The position numbers and the translations under genes were made by a program. Shown here one piece after another: positions 1-8,118 of a stretch of DNA of 64,000 bases. Every line of letters starts with the position of its first letter. Positions within the stretch are counted from its first letter, which is position 1. The stretch spans positions 1 to 64,000 of the forward strand of contig JAJEEE010000010.1 in NCBI GenBank assembly GCA_022821145.1. Reading direction: 5' to 3'. The notes below the pieces were generated by a model that was not told the DNA's origin, searched no databases, and saw only the letters and a list, made by a program, of their open reading frames with translations. The stretch is from Acidobacteriota bacterium. GTDB taxonomy: Bacteria; Acidobacteriota; Terriglobia; 20CM-2-55-15.

Positions 1-35
1 GCCCGCTCCAATTCCCGGGCGGGATACGTCTGCAT
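1..35 (-). CDS. Partial IS transposase (N-terminal 11 codons)
   Basis: A minus-strand ATG at 35-33 opens a frame reading MQTYPARELERA that runs off the left edge. A strong GGAAGGAGG ribosome site lies just upstream on that strand (about 42-50), which supports a real start. The start pattern with Tyr followed by ELERA recalls from memory the N-terminus of ISNCY/ISDol1-type transposases, which continue into a helix-turn-helix. Only 11 residues are visible, so the family is an inference. The repeated short motif at 91-134 behind the start fits an insertion-sequence end. Confidence 0.4.
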   Translation of the reverse strand, partial: MQTYPARELER

Positions 36-90
36 TCGCCCCCCTCCTTCCCGAATGCATCAATATCCCCTCCCAGAAATCCTCGGAACC

Positions 91-134
91 GGACTTTTCA
101 TTTGCTACATCCTCCGGACACATCATTTGCTACC
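91..134. repeat. Two direct copies of an 18-bp motif, possible IS terminus
   Basis: GGACTTTTCATTTGCTAC (91-108) and GGACACATCATTTGCTAC (117-134) match at most positions and are spaced 26 bp start to start. They lie between the partial transposase start and the first chromosomal gene. Repeated transposase-binding motifs at an element end would look like this. The exact element boundary cannot be set from one side. Confidence 0.5.
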
Positions 135-240
135 GACACGCCGTTCCTATGTTCTTGACCCGTTTCCCGGGCCCATTTAGGCTACCGGGCCATCCACCGA
201 GGTCGGCGGCGTCCTCGGACGCACGGAGGGACCCTGAGAG

Positions 241-1260
241 ATGAAACCCTTATCGCTATCCCTTGTCATCGCGCTCGCCTTCTGCGCGGGCGCCTGCACG
301 ACTCCGGAATCCGGGCCCGAACCCGACCCGGAATCGGCCGTCCGCGAACACGTGGAAGCCGCGCGCGCGGCCGCCGGGTCGGAGCACGCTTTCGTCCTGG
401 GACAACTCTGCGCGGGTCCGATCGAGACGGTGAACGCGGCGGCCCCGGAAGTCACCGTTCCCGACGCCCTGCCGGCCACCGACCCGGAGCGCGACTGGTA
501 TACCGATCCGGTCCAGGTGTTCGACGATCTATTCTATCTCGGGCAGACCCGGTTCTCGGCGTGGGGGCTCCGGACCTCGGAGGGGATCATCGTCGTCGAC
601 TCGATCTTCGACTATTCCGCGGAGGCCGAAATCATCGACGGTCTCCGCCGGCTGGGGATCGATCCCGGCGAGATCCGCTACGTGATCATCAGCCACGCCC
701 ATGGGGATCATTCCGGCGGCGCGGGCGTGCTGCAGCAGCACGGCGCGCAGGTCGTCATGTCGGAGGCGGACTGGGATCTGTACGAGAGCGACAACTCCGA
801 CGCCGTGGCGGCGACGCGCGACATCGTGGCGACGGACGGCATGGAGCTCGCGCTCGGCGATCACGTCGTCCGGACGTACCTGACGCCGGGGCACACGCAC
901 GGCACGCTGTCGACGATCCTTCCCGTCCACGACGGGGGGGAACCTCATGTCGCGGCTCTTTGGGGCGGGACGCTCTTCAACTTCCGTGACGCCCCCGACG
1001 ACCCGAGGCTCGACCGTCTGGCCGCGTACGCGGACTCGGCGCGTCGATTCCGCGAGTTGGCCGGCGAGGCCGGCGCCGACATCATTCTGTCGAATCATCC
1101 GACCTACGACGGCTCGACCGCGAAGATCCCGATGCTGGCCGCGCGCGGGCCGGACGATCCGCATCCCTACGTCATCGGGAACGACGGCGTCCGCCGGTAC
1201 CTGACCGTCGCGGAACGTTGCGCCGAGGCGGCGCTGGTGGCGGAGCGGGACATTCAGTGA
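241..1260 (+). CDS. Subclass B3-like metallo-beta-lactamase fold lipoprotein
   Basis: Predicted zinc hydrolase of 339 residues, anchored as a lipoprotein. The N-terminus has a hydrophobic stretch ending AGAC with the lipidated Cys at 19. The metallo-beta-lactamase signature HAHGDH (residues 152-157) is followed by TPGHTHGT (His218) and NHPTYD (His286). This His set with no Cys ligand is the pattern of subclass B3 enzymes. B3-like folds also include lactonases and other hydrolases, so antibiotic hydrolysis is not shown. A GGGACCCTGAGAG stretch precedes the ATG. The 3' end overlaps the convergent glycosyltransferase gene by 7 bp. The residues between the lipidation site and about 80 are low-complexity linker. 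Confidence 0.85.
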   Translation: MKPLSLSLVIALAFCAGACTTPESGPEPDPESAVREHVEAARAAAGSEHAFVLGQLCAGPIETVNAAAPEVTVPDALPATDPERDWYTDPVQVFDDLFYLGQTRFSAWGLRTSEGIIVVDSIFDYSAEAEIIDGLRRLGIDPGEIRYVIISHAHGDHSGGAGVLQQHGAQVVMSEADWDLYESDNSDAVAATRDIVATDGMELALGDHVVRTYLTPGHTHGTLSTILPVHDGGEPHVAALWGGTLFNFRDAPDDPRLDRLAAYADSARRFRELAGEAGADIILSNHPTYDGSTAKIPMLAARGPDDPHPYVIGNDGVRRYLTVAERCAEAALVAERDIQ

Positions 1261-2378
1261 ACGGACGGACGCCGGCCTCTTCGATTTCCGTCGGCGGCGA
1301 TCCGTTCGAACAACGCCTCGTATTGGTCCGTTACGGTTTCCCACGAGTACAGGGACGCCGCCCGCTCCCGGGCGCGGCCGCGGAGTCCGTCGGCCAGTTC
1401 GCCATCGTGCAGTACGCGTGACATGAGCGACGTCAGGTCCGCCACGTCGTCGAAGTACAACCCCGCGTCACCCAGCACCTCGCGGTGCTCCGGCCGGTCC
1501 TTCGCCAGGACGCAGTTGCCGGCGCCCATGGCCTCGAGCAGCGCCGGGTGCGTGCCGCCGACCTCGGTGGCCTGGATCCAGGCATAGGCATGAGAGCGAA
1601 GTTGACGACAGTCCCTGCCGTATATCGCGCCGGGAAACAGAACGCGCGGGTCGGCCAGGGTCTTCAGACGCTCGATATAGGCGGCCGCGTACGGCGCGTC
1701 GCCCACGATCACCAGGGGCCGGTCGGTCTCGACCGCGCCGTACGCCTCGACGACCACGTGCGCGTTGTTCTCAGGCTCGAGCCGGCTGACATACAGCAGG
1801 TACTCCCGCGGCTCGAGGCCCAGTTGGCGTAGCGCGTCGACGCCCTCGTCCCGTTCGCAGTCGGCGCCGTAGGCGATCATCACCGGGTCGGCGTCGTACC
1901 GGCTGCGGTAGTAGTCCTCGATCACCCGCGCGTCGGCGACGACGGCCGACGGGATCCGCGTCGACAGGCGTTCCGAGACCTCGTAGACCATCCGCGCCGC
2001 CCGTCCCCACTTCTTCCGCAGGCGCTCGATGCCATCCACGTTCAGGACCACCGGCGTACCGGCCAGCCGGGGCGCCAGACAGAAGACCGCGTTGGCGGCG
2101 TTGCACATCAGGATGGCGTCGAAACCCCGGCCCAGCGCGTTCAGGACCGACAGGAACGTGTGCGCGGCCGTATCCAGGTGCTTGGTCGGGATCGTGGGCA
2201 GGACGACGATGCGCACGCCGCGGTAGGTGGTCCGGGGCTCCCGCAAATTGTTGGAGCGCGCGTAGACCGTCACATCGTGGCCCCGTCCCGCCAGCCGCGT
2301 CGCGAGTTCCTCGGCGAACGTCTCGAATCCCCCGTAGTTGGCCGGAATGCCGCGGATGCCCAGGATCCCGATCTTCAT
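1254..2378 (-). CDS. Family 4-type glycosyltransferase with DUF1972 N-terminus
   Basis: Glycosyltransferase of 374 residues with a GT-B fold. The start MKIGILGIRGIPANYGGFE is the typical DUF1972 opening: a Rossmann strand followed by the GGFE loop. The C-terminal half carries the nucleotide-sugar-binding region of group 1 transferases (YVSRLEPENN near 200, and EVGGTHPALLEAMGAG near 270-285 with the conserved acidic residue). Relatives act in rhamnosyl or other hexosyl transfer during exopolysaccharide or O-antigen synthesis, in the cytoplasm at the membrane. No polysaccharide cluster surrounds it here, so the substrate is unknown. It is divergent from the M20 peptidase across a 44-bp gap. Confidence 0.9.
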   Translation of the reverse strand: MKIGILGIRGIPANYGGFETFAEELATRLAGRGHDVTVYARSNNLREPRTTYRGVRIVVLPTIPTKHLDTAAHTFLSVLNALGRGFDAILMCNAANAVFCLAPRLAGTPVVLNVDGIERLRKKWGRAARMVYEVSERLSTRIPSAVVADARVIEDYYRSRYDADPVMIAYGADCERDEGVDALRQLGLEPREYLLYVSRLEPENNAHVVVEAYGAVETDRPLVIVGDAPYAAAYIERLKTLADPRVLFPGAIYGRDCRQLRSHAYAWIQATEVGGTHPALLEAMGAGNCVLAKDRPEHREVLGDAGLYFDDVADLTSLMSRVLHDGELADGLRGRARERAASLYSWETVTDQYEALFERIAADGNRRGRRPSVH

Positions 2379-2422
2379 GTCGTCTATATTAAGTATGAAG
2401 TGGAGGTTCCAGGTAGCCGAGG

Positions 2423-3559
2423 GTGAACGATCTTCTCACGGAAACGGAACGACTGCTGCCCGAATGCATGGGGCTGCTCGAGCACTGGGTCCGCCTGGAG
2501 TCGCCCAGCTTCGACGCGGACCGTGTGAACCGGCTGGGGGATGCGGTCGCGGAGGCGTTCGCCCGGCTGGGAGGGAGCGTCGAGCGCCTGCCCGAAGCCG
2601 ACCGCGGGCGCCATCTCCTGATCCGGTTCGGCAAACAAGGAGCGGAAGCGCCGGTGATGCTGCTCGGGCACCTCGACACGGTGTGGCCGGCGGGCGAGAT
2701 CGACCGGCGGCCGTTCACCGTGGACGGGGACATCGCCAGCGGGCCCGGCGTGTTCGACATGAAGGCCGGAATCGCGATGATGTGGCTCGCGCTTCGCTCG
2801 CTGCTGAGCGTGCGGGGCTCAATTCCCCTGCCCGTGGCGATCCTGCTGACCAGTAACGAAGAAGTCGGCAGTCCGAACGTCCGCGAACTGGTTCCCCGTC
2901 TGGCCGCCGGCGCGCGGGCCGTCCTGGTCCTGGAGCCGCCGTTGCCGGACGGTGTCCTCAAGACGGCCCGGAACGGGATGGGCCGCTTCGTCATTCGGGC
3001 GCACGGACGTTCGGCGCACTCCGGCGTCAATCCGGCGGACGGTGTCAACGCCGTCGAGGAAACCGCGCACCAGATACTGAGGCTCCGGGAACTCGGCGAC
3101 CCGGCAAACGGGACCACGGTGACCGCGACCATGGTCGAGGGGGGCACGCGGCCCAACGTCGTTCCGGCCGAGTGCTTCGTCCAGGCCGATTGCCGGGTTC
3201 CCTCCAGCGCGGAAGCCGAGCGCGTGACGCGGGCGATTCGCTCGCTGGCGCCGGTGCTCCCCGGCTCGCGGATCGAAGTCGAAGGCGGTTTTCGGAGGCC
3301 GCCCCTGGAACCGACGCCCGGAAATGTCCGCTTGTTCGAGATGGCTCGGAAAGTCGGCAAGGAAATCGGCCGGGAGATCGCGGGCGGGCGGACCGGCGGC
3401 GCTTCCGACGGCAACCTGACCTCCGGCGCCGGGATCGCGACGCTGGACGGTCTCGGACCCGTCGGGCTCGGAGCGCACCAGGAGGACGAGCACATCCGAG
3501 TCTCGTCGCTGCCCTGGCGAACGACGCTCGTCGCGGGCCTGATCGAGAAGTTGGCCTGA
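2423..3559 (+). CDS. M20 family metallopeptidase, glutamate carboxypeptidase type
   Basis: Zinc peptidase of 378 residues of the CPG2-like M20A group, which removes C-terminal residues from short peptides or N-acyl amino acids. Visible ligands are His83 in GHLDTVWP, Asp112 in VFDMKAG, the catalytic and metal Glu pair 146-147 in SNEEVGS, Glu171 in LEPP and a late His in LGAHQEDEH. The insertion after residue 185 is the usual dimerisation lid. The start is GTG at 2423. No signal peptide is seen, so it is probably cytoplasmic. It shares a 44-bp divergent gap with the glycosyltransferase. Substrate cannot be told from the sequence. Confidence 0.9.
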   Translation: MNDLLTETERLLPECMGLLEHWVRLESPSFDADRVNRLGDAVAEAFARLGGSVERLPEADRGRHLLIRFGKQGAEAPVMLLGHLDTVWPAGEIDRRPFTVDGDIASGPGVFDMKAGIAMMWLALRSLLSVRGSIPLPVAILLTSNEEVGSPNVRELVPRLAAGARAVLVLEPPLPDGVLKTARNGMGRFVIRAHGRSAHSGVNPADGVNAVEETAHQILRLRELGDPANGTTVTATMVEGGTRPNVVPAECFVQADCRVPSSAEAERVTRAIRSLAPVLPGSRIEVEGGFRRPPLEPTPGNVRLFEMARKVGKEIGREIAGGRTGGASDGNLTSGAGIATLDGLGPVGLGAHQEDEHIRVSSLPWRTTLVAGLIEKLA

Positions 3560-3659
3560 GGGGGCACGCCGATGCTTTACTTCCCGGCTGGCGAGGCCTA
3601 ATATTTTGGGTTGACCGATCACCCCGGTTTCGGTCGGGGACGATGGGTCACACGGCTCC

Positions 3660-5051
3660 ATGCGTTCCGTCGCATTTATCGAAGAAGATTATCTGGCGGG
3701 CCTTCTCAAGGGCTATTTCTCAGGAAACGGACGGACCCGCTACGTCGTCACCGACCCCGCGGCGAGGCGCTACCTCAAGTCGGAGGGCCAGGACGTATCG
3801 CTCCCCGGGCGCAACAACGCCGCGCTCCGGAAGACCCTGACGAGCGAGTACCCGGACCTGCTGCTGATACAGTCCGACGATTTCGAACGCATCTCCGAGG
3901 CGCTGCGGATCGCCGCGGACGAGGGGATGCGCGTGCCCACGCTCGTCATCACGAACGAACGGGAACGGGTGGTCGCGCAAGCCGCGTTCGTTCATTGCAT
4001 CACGATGCAGGAGCTGCTCGAAGGCAACCTGCGGTGGCACATCGTCCTGGCGCGGGCCGCACGGCGGATGGAGGAAATCCGCGCCCAGTTCGAACACGCG
4101 CACCACGTGCTGATCCTGCTGCAGGACGATCCCGACCCGGACGCGATCGCCAGCGGTCTGGCGCTGCGCCACGCGCTGGGGCGGCACAGGCAGACGGCGA
4201 CGATCGGCAGCTTCGGCCGCACGACGCGTCCCGAGAACATCGCCATGGAACGGCTGCTCGACATCAACGTGGCCGAGCTCCATCCCGAGGACGTGCCGGA
4301 ATACGACCGGATCGCCATGGTCGACCTGCAGCCGCCCCACATCCGGACCGTGCTTCCCCGTCTCGACCTGGTGGTGGATCACCATCCGGAGCAGTTCGGT
4401 TACGAGGCCCGTATCCGGGACATCCGGCCCGACTACGGCGCCACCTCCACGATCCTGCTCGAGTACCTTCTGGCGACGCGCCACGGCGTCGGGCAGCGCC
4501 TGGCGACGGCCCTGCTGTACGGGATCAAGAGCGACACGTTCCTGCTCGGCCGGCAAACCAACGAATGGGACGTCGAGGCGTTCTCCTACCTCTACCCGAT
4601 CGCCAACCACAACATTCTGCGCCGGATCGAACGCCCGGAACTCCCGCCGGCGGCCATCGACGCCCTGGGCCATGCGCTGAAGACCCGACACGTCGTCGGC
4701 AAGGTGGCGTTCGTCCACCTGGGACGCGTCGAGCGCGAGGATCTCATCCCGCAGATCGCCGATTTCAGCCTGCAATTCGAGGGCGCCGACTGGGCGGTGG
4801 TCAGCGGCATCTACGACTCCGACCTGGTCATCTCGGTCCGCAACGTCGGCCATGTCCGAGCCGCCGGCAAGGTGCTGAAGGACGCGTTCGGCGCGATCGG
4901 CTCGGCCGGCGGGCACGCCTCGATGGCCAAGGCCATCGTGCCGATTTCGACGGCCTGCGCACACTGGCGCATGGCCCCCCGGAACATGCGCGGCATCAAC
5001 GCCAAGCTCGAAGAGCGGTTCCTTTCGAGTCTGAACAACCATTCGAAATAG
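3660..5051 (+). CDS. DHH/DHHA1 phosphoesterase with N-terminal TrkA-N-like domain
   Basis: Protein of 463 residues. Residues 1 to about 130 look like a Rossmann-type domain of the TrkA-N sort but lack a clear GxGxxG. From about 145 the DHH phosphoesterase core begins: LLQDDPDPDAIASG (metal Asp residues), MVDLQPP, then VVDHHPEQ, the DHH motif itself. The C-terminal DHHA1 domain has SAGGHASMAKA. Related enzymes hydrolyse nanoRNA, pAp or cyclic di-AMP. The substrate of this one cannot be decided. Its stop (TAG) overlaps the GTG of the next gene by one base, so the two are translationally linked. Confidence 0.88.
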   Translation: MRSVAFIEEDYLAGLLKGYFSGNGRTRYVVTDPAARRYLKSEGQDVSLPGRNNAALRKTLTSEYPDLLLIQSDDFERISEALRIAADEGMRVPTLVITNERERVVAQAAFVHCITMQELLEGNLRWHIVLARAARRMEEIRAQFEHAHHVLILLQDDPDPDAIASGLALRHALGRHRQTATIGSFGRTTRPENIAMERLLDINVAELHPEDVPEYDRIAMVDLQPPHIRTVLPRLDLVVDHHPEQFGYEARIRDIRPDYGATSTILLEYLLATRHGVGQRLATALLYGIKSDTFLLGRQTNEWDVEAFSYLYPIANHNILRRIERPELPPAAIDALGHALKTRHVVGKVAFVHLGRVEREDLIPQIADFSLQFEGADWAVVSGIYDSDLVISVRNVGHVRAAGKVLKDAFGAIGSAGGHASMAKAIVPISTACAHWRMAPRNMRGINAKLEERFLSSLNNHSK

Positions 5052-5500
5052 TGCGGGCCGTCATCCAGCGGGTCCGGGATGCCGCCGTGCGGATCGACGG
5101 AGCGGAGCACAGCCGAATCGGCGCGGGCCTGCTCGTCCTGGTCGGTGTCGAGGACGGCGATTCCGACGACGACGCCCGCGTGCTGGCGCGAAAAGTCGTT
5201 CATCTGCGCGTCTTCGAAGACCCGGCCGGCCGCATGAACCGGTCCGTGATCGACGTCGGCGGCGCCGTGCTCGCCGTATCGCAGTTCACGCTGCTCGGGG
5301 ACTGCCGCAAGGGGCGCCGGCCGTCGTTCGTACGGGCGGCGGCCCCGGAGCCGGCCAACCGGCTGTACGAGCTCTTCGTCGACCACGCACGGGAGTGCGG
5401 CGTGAGGGTGGAAACCGGAGTATTCCGGGCCGCGATGGACGTCGAGCTCACGAACAACGGACCGGTGACCGTCTTGATCGACACGCGGGGAAAATTCTGA
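5051..5500 (+). CDS. dtd: D-aminoacyl-tRNA deacylase
   Basis: Protein of 149 residues, the usual length of Dtd, which removes D-amino acids and glycine mischarged onto tRNA. Diagnostic motifs are SQFTLLGD near residue 78 and the C-terminal NNGPVT with the Gly-cisPro-type pocket. The start VRAVIQRV matches the family's N-terminus and uses GTG overlapping the upstream stop codon (TAGTG). The upstream part of this open frame is a shadow of the DHH gene and is not coding. Cytoplasmic. Confidence 0.95.
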   Translation: MRAVIQRVRDAAVRIDGAEHSRIGAGLLVLVGVEDGDSDDDARVLARKVVHLRVFEDPAGRMNRSVIDVGGAVLAVSQFTLLGDCRKGRRPSFVRAAAPEPANRLYELFVDHARECGVRVETGVFRAAMDVELTNNGPVTVLIDTRGKF

Positions 5501-5659
5501 TTCCGGCCCCGTTCGCGTCAACCTCCGGCCGGCCCCGAATAGTTCATGATCGAGACCGGGTGCGGTTGACGCGGCACGGTCAGTTTTCTTATCCTGCCTT
5601 GTTCGCCCTGTTGCCGCCTCGGGCCGAGTTCCGTGCCGGCACGGCGTCGCCGGAAACGC

Positions 5660-6625
5660 ATGGACTCCAACGAAAACCCCATCGCGGTGCCTCCCGAAGA
5701 GGAGTTGAACGACCTCACCGAGGTCCGGAAACCCACCTCGCTCCTTGTGGCGCAGTTCTTCCTGTTCCCGCTGATCATCATCGCCTTCGGTGTCGGGATT
5801 TTCGTGCTGTTCGGCTACATGGCCTACGACGAACCTCCGCCGGAAGAATATCTCGCGGTCATCCGAAGTTCCGGAGGCTATTTCGACCGGCAGCGGTGGC
5901 AGGCGGCCGCCCAGATGACCAACGTCATCGCGACACGCGCGGACGAGCTCCGGGGAACGGGGTTCGCCGACGAGGTCCTGGCCGCGTACATCGACGCGCA
6001 GGCCACGACCGTTACGGGACGCGAGGCCGCGGCCTCGGATCCGCTGCTGGGATTGTTGTCGCTCGACCCGGACGAGTCCCAGCTCCGCCGGTTCCTGGCC
6101 ATGAGCCTGGGATATCTCCAGCACGCGCCCGCCGTGCCGGCGCTGACGCGGGGCCTGAACGACCCGAACGCCGAAACCCAGATCTGGACGCTGTGGGCCC
6201 TGGGCATGGTGGGCGATCCGTCGGCGGGTCCGGCGGCGGCCGGCATGATCGGATCCGGCGACGCCGGCGTACGACAGATGTCCGCCTACGTCCTCGGCGT
6301 GCTCCGGAACCCGCTGACCCGAGAGGACCTGCAGAACGCGCTCCGGGATCCGGCCGCCGACGTCCGGTGGACGGCGGCCATGTCGCTGGCGCAAATGGGA
6401 GACGCGACGGGAGCCGATCTGCTGATCGAGGTGACCGACCGAAGCTACTTCGACGGCTTCGAGGAAATGTCCGACGAGGACAAGGAAACCGTCATCACCA
6501 ACGCGGTCCATTGCCTGGGTCTCCTGAAACTGGACCGGGCTCGAGGTCACCTGGCCGAGCTGCGCGCGAACGACCCGAGCCTGAAGGTGCGCGCGGCGGC
6601 GATCGCCGCCCTCGAGGCGTATTGA
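5660..6625 (+). CDS. Membrane-anchored HEAT-repeat protein
   Basis: Protein of 321 residues counted from MDSNENP at 5660; an in-frame ATG at 5633 would add nine basic residues. One membrane segment lies at about 28-50 (QFFLFPLIIIAFGVGIFVLF). The rest is alpha-helical repeats of HEAT/PBS-lyase type, for example units ending in QIWTLWALGMVGD, QMSAYVLGVLRN and WTAAMSLAQMGD. HEAT repeats are protein-binding scaffolds. It sits 55 bp ahead of the Rieske gene on the same strand, so it may help assembly of the bc complex, but that is inference from position only. Confidence 0.85.
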   Translation: MDSNENPIAVPPEEELNDLTEVRKPTSLLVAQFFLFPLIIIAFGVGIFVLFGYMAYDEPPPEEYLAVIRSSGGYFDRQRWQAAAQMTNVIATRADELRGTGFADEVLAAYIDAQATTVTGREAAASDPLLGLLSLDPDESQLRRFLAMSLGYLQHAPAVPALTRGLNDPNAETQIWTLWALGMVGDPSAGPAAAGMIGSGDAGVRQMSAYVLGVLRNPLTREDLQNALRDPAADVRWTAAMSLAQMGDATGADLLIEVTDRSYFDGFEEMSDEDKETVITNAVHCLGLLKLDRARGHLAELRANDPSLKVRAAAIAALEAY

Positions 6626-6680
6626 TGAACGGTTCCGATGTCCTCTGCAGGTTGTTTCTGATCGATAGAGGAGTCCTCTA

Positions 6681-7217
6681 ATGAGCAAAGTGAATCCTCC
6701 CCGACCCGCGGCGAAACGCGGCGAGCCCGCCGACGCGGGGCGTCGATCGTTCTTTTCGTGGATGAGCCTGGCATGGGTCTCCTTCACCGCCTCGATGCTG
6801 GCGGCCGGCACGGCCACGGCCCGTTTCATGTTCCCGAACGTGCTCTTCGAGCCGCCGCTGACGTTCCGCGCCGGCCGGCCCGAGGAATTGCAGGTGGGCA
6901 TCGTGGACGAGCGGTTCAAGGACTCCAACCAGGTGTGGCTGGTGCGCGACGGCGGCGGGATCTACGCGCTGTCGACCACGTGCACCCACCTGGGGTGCAC
7001 GCCGAACTGGCTGTCGGCCGAACAGAAGTTCAAGTGTCCGTGCCACGGGAGCGGTTTCTACATTACCGGCATCAACTTCGAGGGGCCCGCGCCGCGCCCG
7101 CTGGAACGTTTCGCGATCGACCTGGCCGACGACGGGCAGCTCGTGATCGACAAGGGCCGCAAGTTCCAGCAGGAGAAGGGTCAGTGGGAGCTGCCGGGAG
7201 CGTATCTGGAGTTCTAG
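6681..7217 (+). CDS. qcrA: Rieske iron-sulfur subunit of bc complex
   Basis: Protein of 178 residues carrying the [2Fe-2S] cluster that accepts electrons from quinol in the bc complex. Box 1 is CTHLGC (101-106) and box 2 is CPCHGSGF (119-126), giving the two Cys and two His ligands and the disulfide pair. The N-terminal helix at about 24-48 follows a twin-arginine-like GRRSFFSW, the usual export route for Rieske proteins. It is first of the respiratory run and is followed by a perfect stem-loop and then cytochrome b. A GAGG ribosome site lies near 6670. Confidence 0.95.
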   Translation: MSKVNPPRPAAKRGEPADAGRRSFFSWMSLAWVSFTASMLAAGTATARFMFPNVLFEPPLTFRAGRPEELQVGIVDERFKDSNQVWLVRDGGGIYALSTTCTHLGCTPNWLSAEQKFKCPCHGSGFYITGINFEGPAPRPLERFAIDLADDGQLVIDKGRKFQQEKGQWELPGAYLEF

Positions 7218-7223
7218 CCGCGT

Positions 7224-7249
7224 GGCGCGGCCTCACCGAGGGCCGCGCC
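7224..7249 (+). other. Perfect stem-loop between Rieske and cytochrome b genes
   Basis: GGCGCGGCC (7224-7232) and GGCCGCGCC (7241-7249) form a 9-bp GC-only stem with an 8-nt loop. No T-run follows, so it is not a classical terminator. It could stabilise the upstream mRNA end or set subunit ratio by processing; that is inference. Confidence 0.6.
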
Positions 7250-7287
7250 ATCGAGCATTCCGACTATTCCATCAGGTCTGATCGCAT

Positions 7288-8103
7288 ATGAGTCAACTCA
7301 AGGATCTGTTATCGAATCTCTCGCCGGCCAAGCTGGGAGAGGCCATCCAGAAGAGCCAGATCTATCGGTCGGTGTTCCGGGTGGGCGTCCCGGTCTCCGA
7401 TCGAAAACGGATGCTGGTCATGCTGGGCAACGTCTTCCTGCACCTGCACCCGGTCAAGGTGCGGAAGTCGGGAATCCGGCTGCGCTTCACCTGGTGCATG
7501 GGCGGCATCACGTTCTTCCTGTTCCTGGTGCTGACCTTCACCGGCCTGCTCCTGATGTTCTACTACAGGCCGACCATCGAGTACGCCTACGTCGACATCA
7601 TCGACCTGCGCGAACAGGTGCCGCTGGGCATCATGCGGGAGATTCATCGCTGGGGCGCCCACGCGATGGTGATCAGCGTCTGGCTCCACATGTTCCGCGT
7701 GTTCATGACCGGTTCCTACAAGCCGCCCCGGGAGTTCAACTGGGGCGTGGGCGTGATCCTGCTGGTCCTGACGCTGCTGTTGAGCTTCACCGGCTACCTG
7801 CTTCCGTGGGACCAGTTGGCCATGTGGGCCATCACCGTGGGCTCGAACATGGCGCGGGCCACGCCGTTCGCCGGGTACGAGGGCCCAGGCGCCAACCTGC
7901 TGACCCTGGGCGAGAACATCCCGCTGATCAGCAGCACCAGCGACGCGCGGTTCGCGCTTCTGGGAGGCACGCGAGTGGGCGAAATGGCGCTGCTGCGCTT
8001 CTACGTGCTGCACTGCGTCGGTCTCCCGCTGGTCGCCGGTTTCCTGATGGCGGTGCACTTCTGGCGCATACGCCGGGACGGCGGCATTTCCGGGCCGCTC
8101 TAG
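7288..8103 (+). CDS. petB: Cytochrome b6-type subunit of bc complex
   Basis: Membrane diheme cytochrome of 271 residues, the N-terminal half of a split cytochrome b. Heme ligands are His120/His134 in one helix (13 residues between) and His242/His257 in the other (14 residues between). The 14-residue spacing is the b6 pattern. The sequence closely follows chloroplast b6: [22 protein letters not shown] and the end GISGPL. Cys70 in TWCMGGIT sits where b6 has the Cys that binds the extra heme c covalently. An N-terminal extension of about 35 residues is longer than in plant b6. It oxidises quinol together with the Rieske protein. Confidence 0.95.
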   Translation: MSQLKDLLSNLSPAKLGEAIQKSQIYRSVFRVGVPVSDRKRMLVMLGNVFLHLHPVKVRKSGIRLRFTWCMGGITFFLFLVLTFTGLLLMFYYRPTIEYAYVDIIDLREQVPLGIMREIHRWGAHAMVISVWLHMFRVFMTGSYKPPREFNWGVGVILLVLTLLLSFTGYLLPWDQLAMWAITVGSNMARATPFAGYEGPGANLLTLGENIPLISSTSDARFALLGGTRVGEMALLRFYVLHCVGLPLVAGFLMAVHFWRIRRDGGISGPL

Positions 8104-8118
8104 AGAACGGGCAAGCGA

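Noticed and set aside
241-1260. Calling the B3-like protein an antibiotic-resistance gene
   Set aside because: Only the metal-site pattern is visible; many B3-fold proteins act on other substrates.
3613-3641. TTGACC as a -35 box ahead of the DHH gene
   Set aside because: No acceptable -10 hexamer at 16-18 bp.
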